From assembly GCA_000149265.1 (NCBI GenBank), contig CH002035.1:103895-167894 (forward strand): a stretch of 64,000 nt of DNA, read 5' to 3'. Made by a program: the position numbers and the translations under genes. The notes beneath the pieces are model-generated. The model saw only the letters and a program-made list of their open reading frames with translations. It was not told the origin of the DNA and did no database searches. Every line of letters starts with the position of its first letter. The first letter of the stretch is position 1. Origin of the DNA: Ciona savignyi. Taxonomy: Eukaryota > Chordata > Ascidiacea > Phlebobranchia > Cionidae. Positions 23,573-34,000 of the stretch are shown piece by piece.

Positions 23573-23740
23573 AAATTACGAATGACAGCAAATTTAATTA
23601 AATAAATGACGGGATTTCAACAAATTTTCGCTTTCGATCCTAAACAACCGTGAATAGCGTGCTTGCTCTGCGTAAGCTATATGTTACTTTTTTGCACAAA
23701 CAAAACATTCAGTGAGAAAACCACTTTTATTTTATAAACA

Positions 23741-23898
23741 GGTGTGATATCTGGGAAGTGTTGGTGGAAAGGATACGAACACAACAGTCAGAAATATTTT
23801 GACCGAGTCTTTCAGTAGCAAGGTTGACTATGCAGTTCAATATGAGAGGGAAGCGCTCAAAGTAAATGTTCGCAATAATGGAAGAGAGTTATTCAAAG
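23741..23898 (+). pseudogene. Unassigned exon-like segment
   Basis: A polypyrimidine-rich acceptor (TTTATTTTATAAACAG) precedes about 158 nt that end at a strong donor (TTCAAA|GTAAGTAG). One frame is open from about 23747 onward and reads 'GSVGGKDTNTTVRNIL', later 'RNNGRELFK', which loosely recalls DUF4806-type domains. That frame contains TGA two codons after the obvious acceptor. Either the acceptor lies a few bases downstream or the exon is dead. Family assignment is speculative. Confidence 0.25.
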
Positions 23899-24189
23899 TA
23901 AGTAGTCTATGTTGCTCACAAACGTAGTAGGAAGTAATAATTATTATAAATGGACATATTAGTCGTAACAATGCTATTGTTATTACTGTTGAGTAATACC
24001 TAGCGTAAGATTTCGGATTTTTTTGTAGTGACTGGTTGTGACTTTTTCTCGGTTAAATTGACTTGGGCCATGAGTTTTTTTAATATTAGTTTCCTAGTTA
24101 TGTATGGAAGTGAAGTTCACAATGAAATATTTTAAAAACCGCAAATCTTAAAAATATCCTAACGTAAAAGTGGAATATAAGTTTAAGTT

Positions 24190-24412
24190 GGAAGAACGAG
24201 ATCCGTGGAAAGACGTAACGTGAAATGCATGGCTATTTTGGTTGGTTTGGAATAGAATACCGAGATCTATTTTTGTTAATGGGACAAGAATTCTTTAAAA
24301 CTGCCAATCACAATCATCCAGTATCTCGTGCTCTCAGTTTACCGAAGCTATTGCTGTGTGCTGCATTTGCATGTAATGGTGGACATTGTGATATATTGGT
24401 TCAAGTAAAGAT
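24190..24412 (+). pseudogene. Possible PIF/Harbinger transposase N-terminal exon relic
   Basis: An open frame (about 24225 onward) reads 'FKTANHNHPVSRALSLPKLL' and 'LCAAFACNGGHCDILVQ'. This resembles the helix-turn-helix region of HARBI1-like transposases (pattern L-S-LL-AL-F-ATG-f-LV). It runs into a donor-like CAA|GTAAAG at about 24409. No DDE catalytic region is found nearby, so at most this is a fragment. Confidence 0.3.
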
Positions 24413-24639
24413 TTTTCTCCTTACCGATAATACCTTAACAGTCTTTGTATAACTTTTCATCACTGTTCTTTAATTTGTTCTCGCCTATTACGTTCCTTAA
24501 AGCATTTAAATTCTGGCTTCTAAATTGTGCGATAAGACGCGCTCGGTAATTGGAAATCGTCGTTTTTTCCTGTTTTAAATACTTGACTCTTAAGTTCGTT
24601 GTTTTATTTCAGTTATAAGCCAAAGTAGTATTTGTTTAT

Positions 24640-25090
24640 TAATATATTTTCTTTCTTTATTTCTTCGCAGAGCATTACGATATATTTATGCAGTTTTGAA
24701 TTTATGTAAAAAATTAGATTGGAATCAACGCATAGTTTGGTAAGAATGTTTTTTTAATGAGTTTGTTTAAGTCGATTTTTATTTACAGAAAACGGCATTT
24801 ACTTTACAATATATAACACTTCAAGGAAGCAAGCGAGTGTATTTGCCTATGTTACGGATATTCAATTTTGAAGCAGGCTGCATTTTAACAGTCTTAAAAC
24901 ATTGTAATATTCAACAGGGACGTTCGTCGAAACCGGGTAACAGCAGGAGCCACAGACGTAGAAAGGCAAAAAAATTAAAGCGAAACAGAAAACACAGAAG
25001 AAATGAAGAGAAGAAACGCTTCAGCATTAACTCTAACGCGGGACGTTCATTTGACTGTAGGCCGAAATAGTGTAAGTTTGTATTTCCTTT
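24640..25090 (+). other. Acceptor-like sites and a Lys/Arg-rich frame, unassigned
   Basis: Acceptor-like 'tatttcttcgcag' is at 24660-24672 and 'aatattcaacag' at about 24916. After the latter, a frame to 25070 encodes a Lys/Arg-rich stretch (for example SHRRRKAKKLKRNRKHRR). No domain can be named. It may be a low-complexity exon or chance. Confidence 0.2.
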
Positions 25091-25111
25091 TAACATTTCG
25101 TTTTTTACTCG

Positions 25112-25580
25112 TAAGGGGTTCAGTTGTTTAGTTGTAAGGGGTTCAGTTTTGTAAGGGGTTTAGTTTTAGGGGTTCAGTTGTAAAGGGGTTCAGTTGTAAG
25201 GGGTTCAGTTGTAGGGGTTCAGTTGTAAGGGGTTCAGTTGTAAAAGGGTTCAGTTGTAAGGGGTTCAGTTGTAGGGGTTCAGTTAAAAGGGGTTCAGTTG
25301 TAAAGGGGTTCAGTTGTAAAGGGGTTCAGTTGTAAAGAAGTTCATTTGAAAGGGGTTCAGTTGTAAAGGGGTTCAGTTGTAGGGGTTCAGTTAAAAGGGG
25401 TTCAGTTGTAAAGGGGTTCAGTTGTAGGGGTTCAGTTAAAAGGGGTTCAGTTGTAAAGGGGTTCAGTTGTAAAGGGGTTCAGTTGTAAAGGGGTTCAGTT
25501 GTAGAAGTTCATTTGAAAGGGGTTCAGTTGTAAAGGGGTTCAGTTAAAAGGGGTTTAGTTGTAAGGGGTTCAGTTGACTG
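25112..25580 (+). repeat. GGGGTTCAGTTGTAA minisatellite, ~30 units
   Basis: About 30 units of 14-16 bp with consensus ggggttcagttgtaaa. Variants 'ttaaaag', 'gtag' and 'gaagttcatttgaaa' recur in blocks, indicating local multi-unit duplication. Immediately downstream lies the first copy of the 540-bp direct repeat. Confidence 0.9.
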
Positions 25581-25585
25581 GTCAC

Positions 25586-26125
25586 CATAGATCGCGATCG
25601 GATCGGCAAGGATTTTATTGATCGTGAAAAATCCTGATCGGCACTGCATAAGGAATTAACGTGTATATACTTATGTAGACACAAAAAACGCTTTGTTCTC
25701 CCATTGCGACGATTGTATGTCTTGCACAGTTGAATTGTAGTACAGACAAGCAATTAATGTAGACGATCTGATAATCAAATGCGTAAAAATTGGGTGATGC
25801 TGCATAATATTGCAAAATGTCAGAGAAGTGTCGTAATTTCAGTTCAACACCTTGTGCACGCTCGTGTTAGTAATAATTATTATCGTTTACTTCTGCGTGT
25901 CTGACCTGCTATTTATTTGTGGTACAATTTCTTTACGGTTTAGTGTGGTAGCTGACTGTTCCTATATTGTTATTCAACTGCGTTTACTTTTTGTTTTAGA
26001 TAAACAGTCAATTAAACCTTAATAAATAAGGAATACAACATGTAGCCTGGCGTACTCTGCATACCCGCGTTCGGCGCCACTGATTGTAAGCTTAAATGGT
26101 TTCGTTTGAAATATAATTAAGGTAG
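25586..26125 (+). repeat. ~540-bp direct repeat, copy 1 (ends at a gap)
   Basis: Near-identical to 26666-27202 over the whole length, from tagatcgcgatcggatcggc to gaaatataattaaggtag; I count only a handful of differences. The copy terminates exactly at the 100-N gap. Part of it also occurs inverted at 19930-20165. An internal 'ggcgccactg' recalls a hAT terminus. Coding is not supported. Confidence 0.85.
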
Positions 26126-26225
26126 NNNNNNNNNNNNNNNNNNNNNNNNNNNNNNNNNNNNNNNNNNNNNNNNNNNNNNNNNNNNNNNNNNNNNNNNNNN
26201 NNNNNNNNNNNNNNNNNNNNNNNNN
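26126..26225. other. Assembly gap, 100 N
   Basis: Exactly 100 N, the usual placeholder for a gap of unknown size. Confidence 0.99.
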
Positions 26226-26665
26226 AAGATTGCTTAATAAATGAAGTTAAAGGAAACGGATTAGCTTTCCGAACTGTCATTAATACACTCGCTACTGATT
26301 ATAAAACTTATGCTTGAAATAAACCTATAACTACCTTATAAAAGCGCCTGGCTGATTCTCAAGTTTTACTTTTCATTGTCGCAATAGCCCCTGTATAACC
26401 ATAGCAAAGGTGCGAACAAATGTATTCTCAATACGCTATATATCGATTATAATAATACATATATATATACAGTACATATATACATTTTACCACAAAACGT
26501 ATAAAAAATTAAATTTTATATGTTTTAAGCTTTAGCTTAAGCCTAATCTGTGTAGTTATTTTGTGTAAATAAAAGTTTAATCGCTTTATAGCTGTGAAGT
26601 TAAACTATGTTTCGCTCATAGTTTGCATTTTTGCGTTAGAAAATAAGCGTTTTTTGACGCTATAT
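26226..26665. other. No recognisable gene
   Basis: AT-rich sequence between the gap and the second 540-bp copy, with a TA-rich stretch near 26455-26485. Confidence 0.5.
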
Positions 26666-27202
26666 AGATCGCGATCGGATCGGCAAGGATTTTATTGATC
26701 GTGAAAAATCCTGATCGGCACTGCATAAGGAATTAACGTGTATATACTTATGTAGACACAAAAAACGCTTTAATCTCCCATTGCGACGCTTGTATGTCTT
26801 ACACAGTTGAATTGTAGTACAGACAAGCAATTAATGTAGACGATCTGATAATCAAATGCGTAAAAATCGGGTGATGCTGCATAATATTGCAAAATGTCAG
26901 AGAAGTGTCGTAATTTCAGTTCAACACCTTGTGCACGCTCGTGTTAGTAATAATTATTATCGTTTACTTCTGCGTGTCTGACCTGCTGTTTATTTGTGGT
27001 ACAATTTCTTTACGGTTTAGTGTGGTAGCTGACTGTTCCTATATTGTTATTCAACTGCGTTTACTTTTTGTTTTAGATAAACAGTCAATTAAACCTTAAT
27101 AAATAAGGAATACAACATGTAGCCTGGCGTACTCTGCATACCCGCGTTCGGCGCCACTGATTGTAAGCTTAAATGGTTTCGTTTGAAATATAATTAAGGT
27201 AG
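26666..27202 (+). repeat. ~540-bp direct repeat, copy 2
   Basis: A near-identical partner of 25586-26125. Here the sequence continues without a break past 'aattaaggtag' into 'caagttgc', which shows what may lie in the gap after copy 1. Confidence 0.85.
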
Positions 27203-27728
27203 CAAGTTGCTTTTTGTGTACAAGTTCTGGTATGTACATTGCATCAGTCTTCTAAATTTTATCAATCTACTGCAAAAAATTGTCGATTTTCATAAATACC
27301 TAAGCTATATAAGGTAGTCAAGGCTTTTACGAAATTATATCGCTAACGTGGTGCTAGGGTTTGCAAAACATGTAAGCAGTTTTTTGCTAAAAATTATGAA
27401 AACGAACTTCAAGTTTGGGTTGCAAATTTTAATCTTTGATTATAATTAAAAACTAAGGCTACCTGTGGCATGATTTATTATGGCAGTCTATTAGTTAGTT
27501 CAGTTTGCATTGGGGAAATTGTTAAAATAATTAGGGATTCTAAAAACAACAACATTTATTATTAACAACATGTGTGGGTACAAATTCATATATCGCTTGA
27601 ATTAGCGGGGAGTACCCTCTTACGTACTAATCCATAGACATCGCGCGATGCACTAAGTTTTGTTAGCGCGTCTAACTCGATCAAAAATGATTGAATGGAA
27701 AATAAATTTGGGCCTATAATGGTTAATG

Positions 27729-28018
27729 TAGTGCTTCTCAATGGTGAGCCGCGGAGCATTGGTGCACCACAGGGGTTATAGCTAGGCGCGCCACACTAAA
27801 ATTTACGACAGAGTGTGCATAGAACATAAAATACTAAATGATTAGTGTCTAGTTCGTTCAACTTTTGAAAAGCAAGAGCACTCAAGAAACAGTAATTTTG
27901 TTATGTAAAAAATTCGAAAATGGTTTAAGTATTTAGCATATTATTTTGACTCCCCGAGCAAAGTGATTCTTAATTGGTCTCGGGTGCGCCACGAGGTCAC
28001 AAAGATCGAGAACTACTG
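27729..28018 (+). mobile_element. 290-bp hAT-type MITE with 8-bp target duplication
   Basis: The left end is tagtgcttctcaatggtgag. The right end, in complement, is cagtagttctcgatctttgt. Both are typical of hAT termini (cAGTGgTTCTCAA...). Flanks are ggttaatg (27721-27728) and ggttaaag (28019-28026), matching at seven of eight bases. The paralogous unit near 33248 has a single 'ggttaaaa' with no insertion, an empty site that confirms both borders. No coding capacity. Confidence 0.85.
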
Positions 28019-28479
28019 GGTTAAAGGTTCACAACTGAAAATATTTGCTACCGGTAGAGTTATTTGAACTTCAATTGCAGTCACTTTCGATTTTATTTAA
28101 ATTTGATTGTGTTGACGTTTCTTATAAATAAAAGATGTCTTTTATTGATTTGCTTCATATTTTGTTTTCGACAAGATTAAAATTAAATTTAAGTATATTC
28201 CAACCTTTGATAAACATAAAGATTTAATAATCATTTTTATAGCATTTTCAATTTATGTTTGCATAGTATATATTGAAATTGGTATTAAATTGGCCGTTTT
28301 TATTTTGACACCTTGTTAGCGAAGCTCCTTCCAAATTAGTTCTATATTTTCAAAAGATTTAAAACTTAATATAGCAAACTGCTAGCGGAACGAGTTATGT
28401 AGATATACTTAGGGCGACACGCTTAACATATACCTACAGATTTGGTGGCGCTCTTTTCTCAAGAATCTACTGTACGTCC

Positions 28480-28504
28480 GATATATATATATATATATAT
28501 ATAC
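28480..28504. repeat. (TA)n microsatellite
   Basis: About 11-12 TA dinucleotides in duplication unit 1. Confidence 0.9.
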
Positions 28505-29273
28505 CGTCTCTTATACAAAAAAGATCCTGGTGATGAGACCATTAATGGGTCGAAACTTGGCTCGGTAAAATACAAAAACAATAGCGTTTGTAATCACTTT
28601 CTATATTCAATTTCTTTAAAACAAGTTGTTGTTAGACGACGCGTGTTCGGTGTAAGCTCATACACAGCATTGCTGCAAACGATCCAACTGTTTTAGAAAA
28701 AAATTAAGAACAAAAAAAAAACACCTTTCACGCTGTGTAGGAAGCACCAAAGAGACGACGAGCTTCACCCTCCACGTTTCTCCGGTTTCCGTTTCTTTTA
28801 AACTCCACTAAATAAAAGTTAATTACAAAAAGGATATTTATGGTTTTCACAACTGTGCAATTAGAAAGGTCTAATATCATTTGTTTGAATTAAGAATTTT
28901 AAACCCTTCCTTTCTACGCTATTATTGCATTACTACGTTTTACTAATTTAAAGTATTTCCTAATATGACATCAGTCATCATGTAATAATTCCATTTTCGG
29001 GAATTTTTGCTTTGAGTTATGTATTTAACTTTAATATAATTCCACGTTTTCTGTTAGACATCGAAAAATTAAGTTAAATCGAGCGGAGACAGAAACAAAA
29101 TCCCCGGTGAAATCGACGAATAACGCGGAGTAAAGGTTAACAGGTGCCAGGCAAGTGTTATACAATATTTCGTTGTATTGTTTTTTGTTACAAAAAGTAA
29201 TTATTTTAAAAAATGTAAAGATGAATATTTCGACACATCGTCTCCCATTAACAACAAAGTAGTAAATAACAAG

Positions 29274-30594
29274 CATAAACGCATGGGTCCCATAGTTAAC
29301 ATACCAAACTTATATTCCATGTTTAGGTAAATAAAGAATAAACGTATTAAATTTATGAACATTTCACCAAAAATGTTTTAAATTATAGCTTCTTTTCAAG
29401 CGCTGTAGTGAAATAAAGCTAAATTCCCAAAACAGCCCGATTTAGCTTTTCGTTGTTTCAGGGAATTCCCCTGGGTTTAGTAGATAAGTTTCTGTTTTTA
29501 CATAAGTGAGTCGTGTTATGTAGCAATTCTTAAAGTTTTAATCTGTTTTGTCGACTTCTTGTTGGAGATGTCAGTGCGATATGGCATGCCTGTCACAATC
29601 ATAATTCAGGAGCATAACTTCGTTTTCATGGAAATTAACCTAAGTAAATGTTTTCTTTTTTGAATTGGCACAGAGTGTCTAATGTTTTAACATTTTACCG
29701 AATTTTAATAAAATTAGAGCAGCCGTTCAAGCGCTATGGCCACAAAATCGAATTTATTAAAAAAATCGTTTTGAGGGATTTACCCTATATTCATTACTCA
29801 AATTTTTGGTTTCTGCATATATAGACCATGTTGTCTTACAAATGTCCAATTTTCATTGCGATTTCATTACTCCTTTTGGAAGATGTCAGGGTGACATGGA
29901 ATCCTGGTAACAAACATGATTTGAGAACATATCCCATTTTTTTGGTATTTCCCTAGGTTATTTTATTATTTTTTTTAAGTGTTAAATCAGTGACTAATGC
30001 ACTTACATTCCACCAAATCTGATTCAAATTGTAGCATCCGTTTAAGCGCTATGCCCAAAAAAGGCTATTTATATAGAAAAAAATACCGTTGTGGTTTTTA
30101 ACGTCTAAGGGGAATTCCCCTAGATTCATCACCCGAAATTTCGGTTTCCGCATATCTAGACTATGTGCGCTAACAAATTTTAAAATTTATTGCAATTCCA
30201 TTACTTTTTTTAGTAGATGTCGGAGCCACATGCCATGCCTGTCACAATCATGATTTGAGAACAAAATCTTATTTTTTCGGGTATTACCCTAGGTAATTTT
30301 TTGATTTCTTTTAAAGTTTGTATCATTGGCTAATGTTCTTACAATTTACCAAATCTAATTAAAATTGGAGTAGCCGATCAATCGCTATGGCCAAAAAAGG
30401 TACCTTTTTTAAAAAAAGTACCGTTTTGGTTTTTCACCTCTCAGGGGAATTCCCCAAATTAAATTACCCAAAATTTGAGCTTCTGCATATCTAGACCATG
30501 TGCACTAACAAATGTTTAAATTTTATTGCAATTCCATCACCCCTTCTGGTAGATGTTGGAGCCACAAGCCATGACTGTCAAACCTTTGACGAAA

Positions 30595-30626
<32 letters not shown>

Positions 30627-30673
30627 ACGGACAAAAACAATATGTGTCCCATTTTTCCAAATGGGACCCATAA
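29274..30673 (+). mobile_element. Satellite-carrying element, copy 2, inserted in the duplication array
   Basis: It shares its sequence with 3056-4815 from caagcataaacgcatgggtc to 'caaatgggaccca', with about four ~330-bp monomers (markers near 29512, 29828, 30161 and 30498). It has a poly-A-rich stretch at 30590-30628. The sister unit at 31940-31960 reads 'agtagtaaataattaaaa' without interruption. Here the same flanks are separated by the element with up to four duplicated bases (ATAA). The array therefore moved as one unit. No transposase is seen and the superfamily is unknown. Confidence 0.75.
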
Positions 30674-31948
30674 TTAAAAACTGAAATGACAGTTAAATAC
30701 TGTTATTAATATGTCTTTGACCATGCTGTATAGATACGTTATATTTAAACTAGGCACGGACGTAGCAAGCAGGTTGCTAAGTTACTTTTATATTTATAAT
30801 CAGTCTCAAGAAATGTCGCACTTAAGTTAGCACTGGGTGAATGTTATTTGGCTTTCAATGGAATACCCAAGTTTATTGGAGCGTAGCGTTCGTCAGAACT
30901 ACGTTTACGAGATCGCGATAGACAGATCTATCCGCCCTAACAATTCTTGTAGCAATTAAAAATTCATTACTTTTAATTCTTAATTATGAAATAACGTGCT
31001 AATTTTACTAAAGGCCGAACAAGTAAAATTCTGTTACTGTTGTCCCATTATATGTCCTGTCAATTGTTAACGTGTGTAAATCGAACGAATCCGGTAGAGA
31101 TGAAAAAAAACTGTTTAGTTTGACAAAATATTACTTTACACGTCCAGGTCAGCAAAACTAGCTTTACTTACCTAGAGATGTGGTTCCGCTTATTTCCAGC
31201 TCTTGTTGCTATTTCTCCTCTAGAATCTATTATTCGTACCAACAATAGCGTTTGTAGTCGACTTCGATATTCGATTCCTTTAAAACAATTAGTTGTTAGG
31301 CGACTCGTGAGTTAGGCGACGCTTGTGCGATGAAAGCTAATTCATAATATTGTGATAACAACGCAAGCTTTAGAAAACAAAGTAAACACAATTAGGAAAA
31401 CACCTTTCGCCTTGTGTAGGAAACACCAAAGAGACGACGAGCTTCACCCTCCACGTTTCTCCGGTTCCGTTTCTTTTAAACTCCACTAAATAAAAGTTAA
31501 TTACAAAATGGATATTTATGGTTTTCACAACCGTGCAAAGAGAAAGGTCTAATATCATTTGTTTGAATTAAGAATTTTAAACCCGTTCTACGCTATTATT
31601 GCATTAATGCGTTTTACTTATTTCGAGTATTTCCTAATATGGCTTCAGTCATCATGTGACAATTCCATTTTTGAGACTCTATTTTTTTCTCTAAGTTATG
31701 TATTTCAGTTTAATATAATTCCACGTTTTCTGTTAGACATCGAAAAATTAAGTTAAATCGAGCGGGAGACAGAAACAAAATCCCCGGTGAAATCGACGAA
31801 TAATGCGGAGTAAAGGTTAACAGGTGCCAGGCAAGTGTTATACAATATTTCGTTGTATTTTTTTGTGTTTTTACAAAAAGAAATTATATAAAAAAATATA
31901 AAGATGAACATTTCGACACATCGTCTCCCATTAACAACAGAGTAGTAA
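30674..31948 (-). repeat. Segmental duplication unit 2
   Basis: 30674-31370 is nearly identical to 31949-32640, both beginning attaaaaactgaaatgacag. 31370-31948 matches 28700-29273. Minus-strand acceptor-like TTTAG|TGGAGTTT (about 31481) and donor CTCTAG|GTAAGTAAAG (about 31172) are present. A frame between them reads EFKRNGTGETWRVKLVVSLV before a stop. Frame conservation with the other units is partial, so a gene is not claimed. Confidence 0.8.
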
Positions 31949-32930
31949 ATAATTAAAAACTGAAATGACAGTTAAATACTGTTATTATAATGTCTTTGAC
32001 CATGCTGTATAGATACTTTATATTTAAACTAGAACGGACGTAGCAAGCAGGTTGCTAAGTTACTTTTATATTTATAATCAGTCTCAAGAAATGTCGCACT
32101 GAAGTTAGCACTGGGTGAATGTCATTTGGCTTGCAATGGAATACTCATGTTTATTGGAGGGTATCGCTCGCCAGAACTACGTTTACGAGAGCGCGATAGA
32201 CAGATCAATCCGCCCTAACAATTCTTGTAGCAATTAAAAAATTATTACTTTTAATTCTTAATTATGAAATAACGTGCTAATTTTACTAAAGGTCAAACAA
32301 GTAAAATTCTGCTTCTGTTGTCCTATATCCTGTCAATTGTTAACGTGTGTAAACCAAACGAATCCGGTAGAGATGAAAAAAAAACTGTTTAGTTTGACAA
32401 AATATTACTTCACACGTCCAGGTCAGCAAAACTAGCTTTACGTACCTCGAAATGTGGTTCGGCTTAATTCCAGCTCTTGTTGCTATTTCTCCTCTGTAAT
32501 CTATTGTTCGTCTCAACAATAGCGTTTGTAGTCACCTTCGATATTCGACTCCTTTAAAACAAGGTGTTGTTAGGCGACGCATGAGTAAGGCAACGCTTGT
32601 GCGATGAAGCCTAATTCACAATATTGTAATAACGATGCAAACTTTATAAAAAAAGTAAACACAATTAGGAAAACACCTTTCACGTTGCGTAGGAAGCACC
32701 AATGAGACGACAAAAATAAGACAAGCTTCACCATCCACTTTCCTTCCGTTTCGGTTTCGTTCAAACTCTGCTAAATCGAAGATAATTACAAAATGGATAT
32801 TTATGGTTTTCCTCACTGTGCGAAGTAAAAAAAGGCTCATTTGAGTTAAGAATTTTAAACCGGTTTTACGCCATTATTATTGCTTTACAACGTTAGTTTT
32901 GAAAACCGACATCGAGAAATTAGACAAAAA
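31949..32930 (-). repeat. Segmental duplication unit 3
   Basis: Nearly identical to unit 2 over its first ~700 bp, then more diverged and truncated. It retains minus-strand acceptor-like TTTAG|CAGAGTTT (about 32775) and donor-like CGAG|GTACGT (about 32447). Its left border holds the empty site for the satellite element. Confidence 0.8.
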
Positions 32931-34000
32931 TCAACCAAGATAAAAAATTGCAGTGAAATCGACGAAAAAAGAACTTCAAGTTTGAATTAAAATCTAAGGC
33001 TTCCTGCGGCCGTATATGGAATGGCAGGCTATTGGTAAATTAAGTTTACGTTGGTTAGAATGGTAAATAAAAATTTGGTCTCTAATAATAACAACATGTG
33101 TTGGTAGCAATTCAGATATTGCTTGCTTTAGCGGGGAGTATCTTATCCTCTTACGTACTAATCCAAAGATATCGCGCGAAGGCACTACGTTTTGTTAGCG
33201 TGTCTAACTCGATCAAGAATGATTGAATGGAAAATCAATTTGAGATATTGGTTAAAATTTCACAATTAAAAATATTTGCCACCGGTGGAGTTATTTAAAC
33301 TTAAATTGCAGTAACTTTTCGATTTTATTAAAATTTGATTGTGTAAACGTTTCTTACAAATAAAAGATATCTTTTATTGATTTGCTTCATAATTTGTTAA
33401 AGTTTAGACAAGCTTATAATAAAAGTTCAGGTATATTTTAAACTTTGCAGTTTAAATAGAACATACAGATAGATTTAATTACGATATTTTTTGTAGCATT
33501 TTCAATTTATATTTGCATAGTATAATGAAATTCGTATTAAATTAGCCGTTTTTATTTTGGCACCTTGTTAGCGAAGCTCCTTGCAAATTATTTTTATATT
33601 TTATTAAGATTTAAAACGTAATACAGCAAACTGCTAGCGGAACGAGTTATGCAGTTGTATTCAGGGCGATACGCTTAACTTACCTCGAGATGTGGTCGCG
33701 CTCTCTTTTGTAGAATCTATTGTTCGTTCCAACAATTTTTCACCTTTTACAGGTTTCCGTTTCTTTTAAACTCTGCTAAATCGAATTTACTTACGAAATG
33801 GCGATTTCTGGTTTTCACCACTGCGCGAATTAAAAAAAATCAAACATTATTTGTTATAATAAAGAATTTTAAAGTGGTTCTTCGCTATTATTGCTTAACG
33901 TCATACATACTAAATTCAAGTATTACATAGCGTCAGCTATCATGTATCAAAACAATTTTTAGGACGTTGTTACCTTTGATGTGTTTGCAAAGTAAGTTTT
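32931..34000 (-). repeat. Segmental duplication unit 4 (paralogue of 27.3-28.7 kb)
   Basis: Colinear with 27290-28440 but without the MITE. The minus-strand acceptor-like TTTAG|CAGAGTTT (about 33782) and donor CTCGAG|GTAAGT (about 33688) are only ~95 nt apart, versus over 300 nt in units 1-3. This is a deletion derivative or a different exon form. Confidence 0.7.

Larger units (their letters stand above)
27203..29273 (-). repeat. Segmental duplication unit 1
   Basis: 27290-28440 parallels 32930-33700: 'gcggggagtaccctcttacg' block, 'gattgaatggaaaat', 'ctttcgattttatt', 'gcaaactgctagcggaacga'. 28700-29273 parallels 31370-31948: 'gacgacgagcttcaccctcc', 'ccactaaataaaagttaatt', 'gaaatcgacgaataa'. 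On the minus strand an acceptor-like TTTAG|TGGAGTTT (about 28806) and a donor-like TAG|GTATAT (about 28432) are shared with the other units. Reading frames are not conserved. A hAT MITE (27729-28018) interrupts this unit. Confidence 0.75.

Noticed and set aside
25112..25580. Minisatellite as a CRISPR-like array
   Set aside because: Units are contiguous with no spacers, and the DNA is eukaryotic.
31160..31180. ACTTACCT in the duplication units as the 5' end of U1 snRNA
   Set aside because: Only these eight bases match; the following U1 sequence is absent. It reads better as the complement of a splice donor.
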